Origin: an uncultured Prevotella sp. | Lineage (GTDB): Bacteria > Bacteroidota > Bacteroidia > Bacteroidales > Bacteroidaceae | Direction of reading: 5' to 3' | Assembly: GCA_900771975.1 (NCBI GenBank) | Contig: CAAGPV010000001.1 | Span: 1 to 53,598, forward strand | Length of the DNA stretch: 53,598 nt | In this document: one piece after another, positions 6,991 through 14,885 of the stretch | How the letters are laid out: each line of letters begins with the position of its first letter | Numbering within the stretch: the first letter of the stretch is position 1 | Made by a program: the position numbers and the translations under genes | Notes under the pieces: model-generated | What the model was told of the DNA's origin: nothing | Seen by the model: only the letters and a program-made list of their open reading frames with translations | The model's database searches: none

Positions 6991-7277
6991 GTGAAATTGT
7001 GGGGTGTTCCATTGCGTTCCGTCGCTTTGGGCTTCTGTTGCAAAATAAGTATGCCACTTCCCTGATCCGCACCATGTCTCTTTTTCTCGGATGTGAGGAG
7101 GACAAATCGCCTGAAGTCGAATAGTCCTCCATACATTCGAGAAAAGTGCAAGCACACGAGTCACGGTACGGGGTAAGCAACATACACATTTCTCCACGGC
7201 AGCCCAAAGCCCCTCCACTTCATTACACGCCCCACAATTTCACGGCTACGCCAGTCCTCGCCACCGAACAATGCACC
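6949..7277. repeat. Long interrupted inverted repeat downstream of the spanin gene
   Basis: Three blocks of the left side recur inverted on the right: 6949-6972 with 7254-7277 (24 of 24), 6991-7004 with 7230-7243 (14 of 14) and 7025-7033 with 7201-7209 (9 of 9). Gaps between blocks are of similar length on both sides (one differs by 8 bases), and weaker similarity continues inward. Both sides can be read as GGALFGGED, on opposite strands. This looks like two diverged copies of one sequence facing each other, enclosing about 170 bases. Confidence 0.75.
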
Positions 7278-7789
7278 ACCTACGCACATGATTGACGCAT
7301 CACCCAGCCAAGCAACGCTTGCAGCGAGCTTGTCTGACCTCCTCGTCAATCATCAACACGCAAGCGTCATCCGTCTTCCACGTCATTTCATTCCGTCATT
7401 CTTCTCCACATCTGCGATGTCATTTGGTTTTGGCACATCAAAGATGTCTATCTATCATCATCAAAGGTGAAAAGTGTTGCACACCCTTCACCGTTCTTAA
7501 TAGGTACGGACACACGCTCCATTGCATTGCGCATAAGTCCGTTCAGCTGCGCTCTATTGTTTATCATTTCGCTGCGCTCAATCGTCTCTTCTTCAGCCGA
7601 AAGGCAGTGGCTCTCCACTCCCGTGTCCGTCCGTTATGCGCCACATCCTTTCGTCCACTGTTGCGAAAGGATATTGCGCTACATTCCATTACGTTATCAT
7701 TCCGGAGTTTCTCTATGACTCTGCGAGCCATGGAGAAGTCCTACATTATCACTTCATTACATTCCACTTCATACCCATTCGCTTCGGGT

Positions 7790-7850
7790 AAGGCTGAGCC
7801 TTCTGTTTCCTATAAGGCGATGCCTTCATGGTTTGGTAAAGCTGCGCTTT
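7790..7850 (+). repeat. Three mini-palindromes in exact 24-bp register
   Basis: AAGGC-TGA-GCCTT (7790), AAGGC-GAT-GCCTT (7814) and AAAGC-TGC-GCTTT (7838) each have 5-bp arms and a 3-base loop and start exactly 24 bases apart. In the third unit both arms changed together, so pairing is preserved. The sequence between the palindromes is not conserved. Read in one frame they give GKAEPSVS, YKAMPSWF, GKAALSIV, close in style to the repeat in the spanin protein. Confidence 0.75.
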
Positions 7851-8238
7851 CTATTGTCTGTCAATGCGAGAAAGCCGTCTGACTAATGGCAATCAAGATT
7901 GCTATAAGTCTGACAGCACTCTCGCTTATTCAAATAGGTATGGCAGAGGTATGGGATAGAAAAGGTAGTGCGCCTAATGTCGGGCAAGACCGACAGGCTC
8001 ATTACCTTTTTATCCCTCACCACTGCCGCATTACCGCCCGATGGGTCGGGCGTGGCGTGGTGGCTCGCTTGGTGTGGTGGCGGTGGGTCAGTAGCACGAA
8101 AGAGCGCAGTATGAAGCCGAAACCTTCGCTTTTTCTCGCATATATTGCAACATCCGCAAGCCATTGATGCCCATCCGATACCCAATAGCCTTTCGTGGTA
8201 CGGCAAGACCCTCGGTTCGCTCGGCTTGGAGGCTTAAA

Positions 8239-8460
8239 GTGCCAAAACTCGGTGCTTTTCCGAAACTTTTTGCTTGTTTCAGCCTTATTTGTTCAAGCCG
8301 AAACCCTATGTCGTGCCGAAACTCGGTGCTATGCCGAAACCTTTTGCTTATTTCAGCCTTATTTGCTCAAGGCGAAACCCTATATCGTGCCGAAACTCGG
8401 TGTTTTTCCGAAACTTTTTGCTTGTTTCAGCCTTATTTGTTCAAGTAGAAACCCTCGTTT
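8239..8460 (+). repeat. 74-bp tandem repeat, three copies
   Basis: Units at 8239-8312, 8313-8386 and 8387-8460 align without gaps; they share long identical blocks such as TTTCAGCCTTATTTG and differ at about 5-12 positions. Each unit opens with CCGAAACTCGG (CCAAAACTCGG in unit 1), itself a 4-bp palindrome with a 3-base centre. No protein is credible in any frame. Confidence 0.9.
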
Positions 8461-8693
8461 TCGTGGAACTTGGAGCGGTTGTGCATCAGCGTGAAACCTC
8501 GGCTCGCTTTTGTCATCAGCGAAACTTGCAAGCCTTTTTCGTCACTTTCTGCCTTTTCGCCTTTTGGCGCAACTAAGGCGGTTTTGCGTGTGTGAGAAAC
8601 TAAATGTTAACATTTGTTTACATATTCCGCAAAGGTCGGGCGGTCGTAGCCGTCAGCAAGGACAGGGCGGTCGGGGGGTCTTTATCAAGACGG

Positions 8694-8725
8694 GTTAAGG
8701 GAAAATCCCTTAACAATCCCTTAAC
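8694..8725 (+). other. Hairpin with two possible 3' arms
   Basis: GTTAAGGGA (8694-8702) can pair with TCCCTTAAC at 8706-8714 across a 3-base loop or with an identical copy at 8717-8725. There is no T-run, so a simple terminator is unlikely. It lies about 100 bases before the predicted tape-measure promoter. Confidence 0.6.
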
Positions 8726-8823
8726 GGCTTGATACACAAGCCTTTCGATTTTCTACCGCTTAAATTTCGTCGGTTTTTGTCGGCGTCAACGTGCCTAAAT
8801 CGGGCGAAACTGCCTTATTTCTC

Positions 8824-8858
8824 GTCTTTTGAGTGGTGTTTGAGCAGTGCTATTTTTG
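8824..8858 (+). promoter_or_regulatory. Predicted promoter of the tape-measure operon
   Basis: GTCTTTTG (8824-8831), which contains the consensus TTTG, is followed after 19 bases by TATTTTTG (8851-8858), a full Bacteroidetes -33/-7 match. The octamer is shared with the promoters at 2508 and 4207 in the same 27-base register. Confidence 0.65.
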
Positions 8859-8890
8859 CGTATCATTAAACCATTAAAATTGAAAGACGT

Positions 8891-11800
8891 ATGTCGAATA
8901 TAAACACCAATGCGACCGTTACGCTCACTGTAAACGGAAAACAGGCGGAAGATATGCTCCTGAAACTGAAATCTCAGGCTGCAAACCTCGAAAAAGCCAT
9001 TGAAAAAGCGGCAGCAGCAGGAAACAAACAGCAGCTCACGAAGCTAAAGCGTGAACTGAAGGAGACTAATCGCCAAATCTCGCAGATTGAAAATGCTGCA
9101 AAAGGGGTCGAGCATGTTCTGCAACGACTCGATGAAACTTCGCCAAAGGAACTGAACCGCACATTGTCACAGCTGAAGCGTAACCTTAATGGGCTTGAAC
9201 GGGGAAGCGAAGAGTGGAACAGACAATGTGAGGCGATAAAGCGTGTAAAGGCGGAGATTGCCAAAGTGAACTCGCAGTTGCGAGAGAATGAGAGCCTGTG
9301 GGAACGGATGAACCGAAAGTTGAACGACTGGCAGACAGCTCTTGCCGGCATTGCTGCTGCCATCACGGGTATCATCATGGCAGGACGCTCGGCGGTGAAC
9401 GCTTTTGCGGATATGGACCAGGAGATGGCGAATGTGCGCAAATTTACGGGGATGAACGCTTCGGAGGTGGAGCAACTGAATGAGGACTTCCAGAAAATTG
9501 ACACCAGAACGGGGCGTGAGGAGTTGAATAAGTTGGCGCAGGAAGCAGGACGATTGGGCAAAACCTCGCAGGAGGATGTCTTGGGATTTGTGAAAGCTGC
9601 CGACCAAATCAATGTGGCTTTGGACGACCTCGGTGATGGGGCTACGCTGACTCTTTCAAAATTGACAAACATCTTCGGTGACGAGGAACGCCTCGGCACG
9701 GAGAAGGCTCTGCTTGCCGTCGGTTCCGTTATCAATGAGTTGTCGCAGAACTGCACGGCTTCGGCTCCTTATCTCGCAAACTTTACACAGCGCATGGCTG
9801 GCGTGGGTGCCCAGGCGAAGATGACTATCCCGGAAATCATGGGCTTCGCTGCGGTGCTGGATAGCCAGGGACAGGCGGTGGAGATGTCGGCAACTGCTGT
9901 TTCCAAAGTCATTATGGATATGTTCAAGGAGAACGACAAAATCATCAAGGCTACGGGACTTAATGCTAAGGAGTTCAACGAAACGCTGAAGAAGAGTACT
10001 AACGAGGGACTTCTTATGTTGCTGGATCGTCTTCACGAACTCGGCAACATCGATGTGCTGGCACCAGTCTTCAAGGATATGGGCGAGAATGGTGCCCGTG
10101 CTGCGCAGGTGATTTCGGCTCTTGCTGGCAACCTCGATATGGTGCGGTGGGAGCAGGAGGAAGCTAATAAGGCGTTTGCGGAGGGTACATCGGTCACAAA
10201 TGAGTTTAATGTGCAGAATACTACGGTGCAGGCAGGACTTGACAAAGCTCGCAAGGGTGTGACGGAGATGGCGGTGGCACTCGGTGAGCAGCTGCAGCCG
10301 ATAATGAAGCATGTCATCTCTTCCACTACGTTGTTGTTGAAGTTCATGTCTACTTCTATCACGTTCATCAAGGAGAACGCTTTTACCTTGGCTTCGCTGA
10401 CAACTGCTTTCATTGCATATAAGATTGCGGTGAACGCTTCGAACATTGCTTTCAAGGCGCATTATGCGTGGCTCGTTATTTCCAAGGCTGCGACTACGGC
10501 ATACAAGACTACGGTCGCCACATTGCACGCTGCACACCTTTTGTTGCAAATGGGGCTCGCCAAATTGCAGGGCAACTGGGTGCGACAGTCATGGCTGATG
10601 TCGGACCTCAAAAAGCAGGGTGCTCTGCTCGCTTCCGGCTATGGCGTGATAGCTGCCGGAGCCATTGCTCTCGGTGCGGTTCTGTATAAGCTATACAAGA
10701 AGATGACGGAGGTGTCGCAAGCAGAGAAGGACTTGCAGGAGATACGCAAGCGTGGGCAGGAGGGCATCATCGACGAGAAGAATAAGATTGATGCGCTTAT
10801 TGCGGTGGCTCGTGATGAAACGCAGTCGCTGAAGGACAGACACACGGCAATTGATGCACTCAACAAGATTATCCCGAACTATAATGCCCAGTTGGATGAT
10901 ACTACGGGCAAGTATAAGGAGAACAAGAAGGCTCTTGATGATTACTTGAAGTCATTGACTCGCAAGTATGAGATTGAGGGTGCTAAGGATAAGTTGCGTG
11001 ATATCGGAAAGCAGCGTGTCGACCTTAATCTGGAAAAGCAGAGGCAGGAGCGTGTCGTTGCCATGGATGAGATGGAGGCAAGGACGGAAACGGTTATGCC
11101 TGGTCAGGAGGGAAAGGTGGTGCAGTTGGGTGTCAACTCGTTGCGTGCCTCGAACAAACGAGCGCTTGCCAAGACGAATGAGAAGCTGGCGGAGCTTGAC
11201 CAGCGTGAGGATAACATCTTAGGCATATATGGCGAAGACATCAAGAAGGAGGCACTCAATGACGCGAAGAAAGAACAGAAGCAGGAACAGCAGACGCAGA
11301 ACCCTCCTTATACGCCTCCTAAGACGGACAAGAAGACGAAGACAGAGGATGTGCTTAAACCGCAGAAGGACTGGAAAACCAGGGAGCAGGCTATCAATCG
11401 CATTGCATATGCCAAAGGTGAGAAGGACTTCGAGGAGTACACGAACCGCATGACGGAAATTGATATCGAGTACAATCAGAAGGTCATGGCGAACAAAAAG
11501 GCATCGACGGAGCAGAAGATGGAAGCTGAAGCATCGTACTATGAGGCGAAGAAAAAACTCGTTGATGACAAGAATGTGCAGTCGGCTAAGCAGGAGAACG
11601 ACTATTATAATGAGCTTGTTGCCACGGAGAAACAGCGGTACATTGATGGTAAGGTGGACCAAAAGACGTTTGATGATGCGCTTGAACTCATGGAGTTGGA
11701 GCATCTGCGACGTTTGACTAAGGTCTATACGGACGGATCGAAGGAGCTGCTGCAAGCGCAGAAGAATTATCAGAATAAGCTCGTTGAAAACCAAAAGCGA

Positions 11801-12988
11801 AATCAGAAGATAGTCGAGGACAACGAGAAGAAGCATCAGAAGGAGCTTGCCAAAATAAAAGAGGACTACTTCGGGGATAACAAGTCGGAGAAGAAAGAGA
11901 AATACACCAAAGATAGTGTTGCCCTCGATGAAGTTTTCAAACAGGAGATAAAGGCTGCTGGCGACGATGCAAAAGAGAAGCTGCGCATCGAGGAAGCGTA
12001 TCAAAAGGCAAAGGTGGCACTGGCGAAGAAGTACGGTCAGGAGTATAACGACACGAGCAAGAATTTTCTTCAAAACATGACGGAGGACATCACGGAGTGG
12101 CTGAACTCGGACCTCGGACAGGCGGTGCAGGGTTCTTTCGACACGCTAACGTCGGGTATGTCTTCAATATTTTCGGGCATGACTTCGCTCATTCAGGCGG
12201 AGCTGGAGATACAGACTGCTGCCATTGAGAAGCGGTATGACAAGGAGATATCGCAAGCGGAGGGTAACAACTACAAGGTGAAGAAGCTCGAGGAGCAGAA
12301 GCAGAAGGAGCTGGCAAAGAAAAAGAACGAGGCGAACAAAAAGATGTTTGCAATGCAGGTGATACAAGCGGTGGCGCAGACGGCACAGAACGCCATATCG
12401 GCGTATGGCTCGGCAGCGGCAATTCCGCTTGTGGGTTATATCCTGGCACCAGTGGCTGCTGCAATGGCGGTGGCTGCTGGAGCTATTCAGATTGCTGCAA
12501 TCAAAAAGCAACAGCAAGCAAGTGAAAGCCAGGGCTATGCAAAGGGTGGCTTCACACCTAATGGCAGTAAATATGAGGAGGTGGGCGTGGTTCATGCCGG
12601 GGAATGGGTGGCGTCGCAGGAGATGCTTGCCAACCCGGTTGCGCGTCCTATCATCAACGCCCTGGACTATGCGCAGCGGACTAACACCATCGGATCCTTA
12701 CGAGCCGATGATGTGAGTCGGACTATTGCGCCAGTAGCATATAGCACGCCACAACAGCAACAGCCTATCATCGTGCAGCAGCAGTCGGACGGACTGGCTA
12801 CGGCTGCAATCGTGCAGAACACAAAGGCTATGCAGAGTTATGCTGATACGATGAAGCAGTTGGAGAAGCGATTGAGCGAGCCTTTCGTCACGGTGAACAC
12901 GGTCACGGGGGACACTGGCATCAAGCAAGCGCAGGACGAGTATAGTATTTTAATGAGAAACAAGACTCCTAAATCAAGACGTAAGTAA
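8891..12988 (+). CDS. Phage tail tape measure protein
   Basis: A 1365-residue protein that sets tail length and is ejected during infection. Residues about 170-370 carry the TP901-type tape-measure core (DMDQEMANVRKFTGM, then KLAQEAGRLGKTSQEDV, then AQKMTIPEIMGFAAVLD-like sequence with TAVSKVIMDMF). Before it is a coiled-coil N-terminus; hydrophobic helices lie near residues 150-165, 495-515 and 575-600, then a very long Lys/Glu/Gln-rich coiled coil (about 620-1050), more hydrophobic Ala-rich segments near 1160-1200 and a Gln-rich C-terminus. At about 0.15 nm per residue the tail would be near 200 nm. The gene follows a consensus promoter and its stop is one base before the next ATG. Confidence 0.93.
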   Translation: MSNINTNATVTLTVNGKQAEDMLLKLKSQAANLEKAIEKAAAAGNKQQLTKLKRELKETNRQISQIENAAKGVEHVLQRLDETSPKELNRTLSQLKRNLNGLERGSEEWNRQCEAIKRVKAEIAKVNSQLRENESLWERMNRKLNDWQTALAGIAAAITGIIMAGRSAVNAFADMDQEMANVRKFTGMNASEVEQLNEDFQKIDTRTGREELNKLAQEAGRLGKTSQEDVLGFVKAADQINVALDDLGDGATLTLSKLTNIFGDEERLGTEKALLAVGSVINELSQNCTASAPYLANFTQRMAGVGAQAKMTIPEIMGFAAVLDSQGQAVEMSATAVSKVIMDMFKENDKIIKATGLNAKEFNETLKKSTNEGLLMLLDRLHELGNIDVLAPVFKDMGENGARAAQVISALAGNLDMVRWEQEEANKAFAEGTSVTNEFNVQNTTVQAGLDKARKGVTEMAVALGEQLQPIMKHVISSTTLLLKFMSTSITFIKENAFTLASLTTAFIAYKIAVNASNIAFKAHYAWLVISKAATTAYKTTVATLHAAHLLLQMGLAKLQGNWVRQSWLMSDLKKQGALLASGYGVIAAGAIALGAVLYKLYKKMTEVSQAEKDLQEIRKRGQEGIIDEKNKIDALIAVARDETQSLKDRHTAIDALNKIIPNYNAQLDDTTGKYKENKKALDDYLKSLTRKYEIEGAKDKLRDIGKQRVDLNLEKQRQERVVAMDEMEARTETVMPGQEGKVVQLGVNSLRASNKRALAKTNEKLAELDQREDNILGIYGEDIKKEALNDAKKEQKQEQQTQNPPYTPPKTDKKTKTEDVLKPQKDWKTREQAINRIAYAKGEKDFEEYTNRMTEIDIEYNQKVMANKKASTEQKMEAEASYYEAKKKLVDDKNVQSAKQENDYYNELVATEKQRYIDGKVDQKTFDDALELMELEHLRRLTKVYTDGSKELLQAQKNYQNKLVENQKRNQKIVEDNEKKHQKELAKIKEDYFGDNKSEKKEKYTKDSVALDEVFKQEIKAAGDDAKEKLRIEEAYQKAKVALAKKYGQEYNDTSKNFLQNMTEDITEWLNSDLGQAVQGSFDTLTSGMSSIFSGMTSLIQAELEIQTAAIEKRYDKEISQAEGNNYKVKKLEEQKQKELAKKKNEANKKMFAMQVIQAVAQTAQNAISAYGSAAAIPLVGYILAPVAAAMAVAAGAIQIAAIKKQQQASESQGYAKGGFTPNGSKYEEVGVVHAGEWVASQEMLANPVARPIINALDYAQRTNTIGSLRADDVSRTIAPVAYSTPQQQQPIIVQQQSDGLATAAIVQNTKAMQSYADTMKQLEKRLSEPFVTVNTVTGDTGIKQAQDEYSILMRNKTPKSRRK

Positions 12989-12989
12989 T

Positions 12990-14885
12990 ATGGAAATAAT
13001 AATCAATGGCAAACAAGCCTATCTGAAGAAGAACACTTCGTTTGACTTCATCTTCGAGAACCGTCTGTTTACGGGTAGCGACAGCTACACCTTGACAATT
13101 ACGTTTCCACTAAAGGGATGTGCACGGAACATTGCCATCTTCGGGCACATCCACAGAGCGGATGTTATCAAGTCAAAGGTGGTATTTGACTGCGACATAC
13201 GTGACGGTGCCTTTCTGAAATCTGGCTCCATCACTATCACGGAGATTTCTGACGTGGAGGTGAAGACACAGTTTCTGGAGGGACGCAGCGAGCAGAACTT
13301 TGACGAAACGTTTGACGATATCTATCTCAATGAAATGGAGTTGGGATATCCTGTTATCAGAAAAGGAATATCGGTTGCAGAGGGCATCACTGGTGTATAT
13401 GGATATGTGGCTCTTCCATGGGTGAACAATCATTCGGGATTGATACACAATCCTTATACTTTGGGTAGCCATGTTATTACCGGCTTTGAATATCCGAATG
13501 AGGAGCACACGTTCCAGCCATACCTTATACATATATTAAAGGAGATATGCAAGGAGTTGGATTATACTTATGACTTCAGAAATTTGGAGCAATCACAATA
13601 CAATTCGCTTCTAATATGCAACACTCTTCCTGCATCGTGGGCTATATGGAATTTCGCAAAGGCTCTGCCTCATTGGACACTCACGGAGTTCTTCGAGCAA
13701 TTGGAGCACTTTCTGTTTGGGGAGTTCGACATCAATCACAAGGCAAGGACTATCACATTCAACTTCTCTAACGATATGGCACAATCATCGGGTGCTTTCT
13801 TCATAGAGCGTGTCATTGACAGCTATACGGTGGAGGTGTCGCAGGATGATGAGTCGAAGTATCTTGCTTCGTGCAACTTGAAGTATGCGGACAACAATTC
13901 TCTTCTGTGGGATTACTACACTTGCGACTGGTATGTCCGGGCCAACAAACGAAATGCTGTCGTTTGTGAAACATTGAATGAGCTTATTCAAAAAACTGCG
14001 CCTTTGAAGATTAGTGGCGTGTACAAAGGAGGTTTTGGTACTAACCCTGTCACTTACTGTCGAGGGTACCTACGCGACTCGTTGGGACACAAGATGTTTT
14101 ACTGCAAGGAGAATGACACTTATTTCGTGATGTTCTGCTACAAGTCGGAGTTTGTGAAGAAAGTGCAGGACATGAGTTTTTATAGGTATTATAACCGTCT
14201 GCTGCCTATCAACCAGTTTGGACCTATGTACGCAGGGGAGGAAGCGGATGACCTGGAACTGAAAATTGTTCCGGCATGGATAGAGGGTACAGATGACAAA
14301 TATGGCAACGTGCTGTTTCTTGACTGTGGAGAGATGGGGGATACTACTTCCTATAACGAGACGACTAACGGATCATGGGTGAGTGGCACCACAAATCATG
14401 GTTCTTTTGGTAGTACCGCCAATAGAAGATATGACGGACTGGATCCTACGCTTAATTATAATGCCGGAGACTTGGCACATGGCAAGGCGAGCCTTGAAAT
14501 TTCTAAGGGGGAGAAAGATAAGGGGCAGGAATACTTCTCGTGTATCTATGTAGGATTTTGGGACGGCAGCACTGCTACGGGACATAAACAGCCACACCCG
14601 GTAATTGACAAGGTAGAGATTTTCGATGATTTTTCCTGGCAGACATCGGGACATACATTGCGACTTAACGAAGGTCTGTATAACTCGAAGAGAAGCGTAA
14701 TGCACAAGATTGACGGAAAGCAGAAGTTCCATTTCTCTTTTCTCTCTGACTCAATACCCAATCCTCGTGCATTGTTCTACATACGTGGACAGAGGTATAT
14801 ATGCGAAAAAATAACTGCCACCTTCCATGAGTCGGGAAAGTCGCAGTTACTAAAGGGAATATTCTATCGTGTCTTAGCTGATTGA
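12990..14885 (+). CDS. Distal tail / baseplate hub protein candidate
   Basis: A 631-residue protein that starts one base after the tape-measure stop, so the two are surely co-transcribed. The N-terminus (MEIIINGKQAYLKKNTSFDF, then SDSYTLTITFPL) is beta-rich, as in distal-tail proteins, followed by a region with many aromatic residues and a C-terminal part (HKIDGKQKFHFSF, then FYIRGQRYICEKI). The gene after the tape measure usually encodes the distal tail protein or hub, which supports the call; I do not recognise a specific family. Its last 12 bases overlap the convergent integrase gene. No further tail genes follow, so other fibre functions must be carried elsewhere. Confidence 0.55.
   Translation: MEIIINGKQAYLKKNTSFDFIFENRLFTGSDSYTLTITFPLKGCARNIAIFGHIHRADVIKSKVVFDCDIRDGAFLKSGSITITEISDVEVKTQFLEGRSEQNFDETFDDIYLNEMELGYPVIRKGISVAEGITGVYGYVALPWVNNHSGLIHNPYTLGSHVITGFEYPNEEHTFQPYLIHILKEICKELDYTYDFRNLEQSQYNSLLICNTLPASWAIWNFAKALPHWTLTEFFEQLEHFLFGEFDINHKARTITFNFSNDMAQSSGAFFIERVIDSYTVEVSQDDESKYLASCNLKYADNNSLLWDYYTCDWYVRANKRNAVVCETLNELIQKTAPLKISGVYKGGFGTNPVTYCRGYLRDSLGHKMFYCKENDTYFVMFCYKSEFVKKVQDMSFYRYYNRLLPINQFGPMYAGEEADDLELKIVPAWIEGTDDKYGNVLFLDCGEMGDTTSYNETTNGSWVSGTTNHGSFGSTANRRYDGLDPTLNYNAGDLAHGKASLEISKGEKDKGQEYFSCIYVGFWDGSTATGHKQPHPVIDKVEIFDDFSWQTSGHTLRLNEGLYNSKRSVMHKIDGKQKFHFSFLSDSIPNPRALFYIRGQRYICEKITATFHESGKSQLLKGIFYRVLAD

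Larger units (their letters stand above)
6991..8890. other. 1.9-kb stretch without a credible gene in the late region
   Basis: Open frames of 60-196 codons occur on both strands, but none shows a plausible protein: they are rich in His, Ser, Cys and Arg, overlap one another and lack a start signal. The stretch contains the inverted repeat (6949-7277), a 24-bp palindrome series (7790-7850), many further short palindromes between 7520 and 7700, three 74-bp tandem repeats (8239-8460), a hairpin (8694-8714) and the tape-measure promoter (8824-8858). Tail-tube and tail-chaperone genes, usually expected before a tape measure, are not found here. Confidence 0.6.

Noticed and set aside
7292..7882. 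196-codon plus-strand open frame in the gene-free island
   Set aside because: Residue use (His, Ser, Arg, Cys) and absence of a start signal argue against a protein. Its repeat-like end (GKAEPSVS etc.) is explained by the 24-bp palindromes.
7790..8460. CRISPR array
   Set aside because: The repeats are either palindromes with no constant 24-37-base repeat or direct tandem units without spacers, and no cas gene is present.
7005..8890. A diversity-generating retroelement template or reverse transcriptase in the repeat-rich island
   Set aside because: No reverse transcriptase gene is present in the window, and I saw no template/variable pair with adenine-biased differences; the 74-bp units differ at all base types.
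9656..10549. 297-codon open frame antisense to the tape measure
   Set aside because: Composition is His/Arg/Cys-rich and it lies fully opposite a clear structural gene; the sense strand explains the openness.
11219..12073. 284-codon Leu-rich open frame antisense to the tape measure
   Set aside because: It is the complement of a Lys/Glu-rich coiled coil, which naturally gives long Leu/Phe-rich antisense frames. It lacks start signals and any domain.
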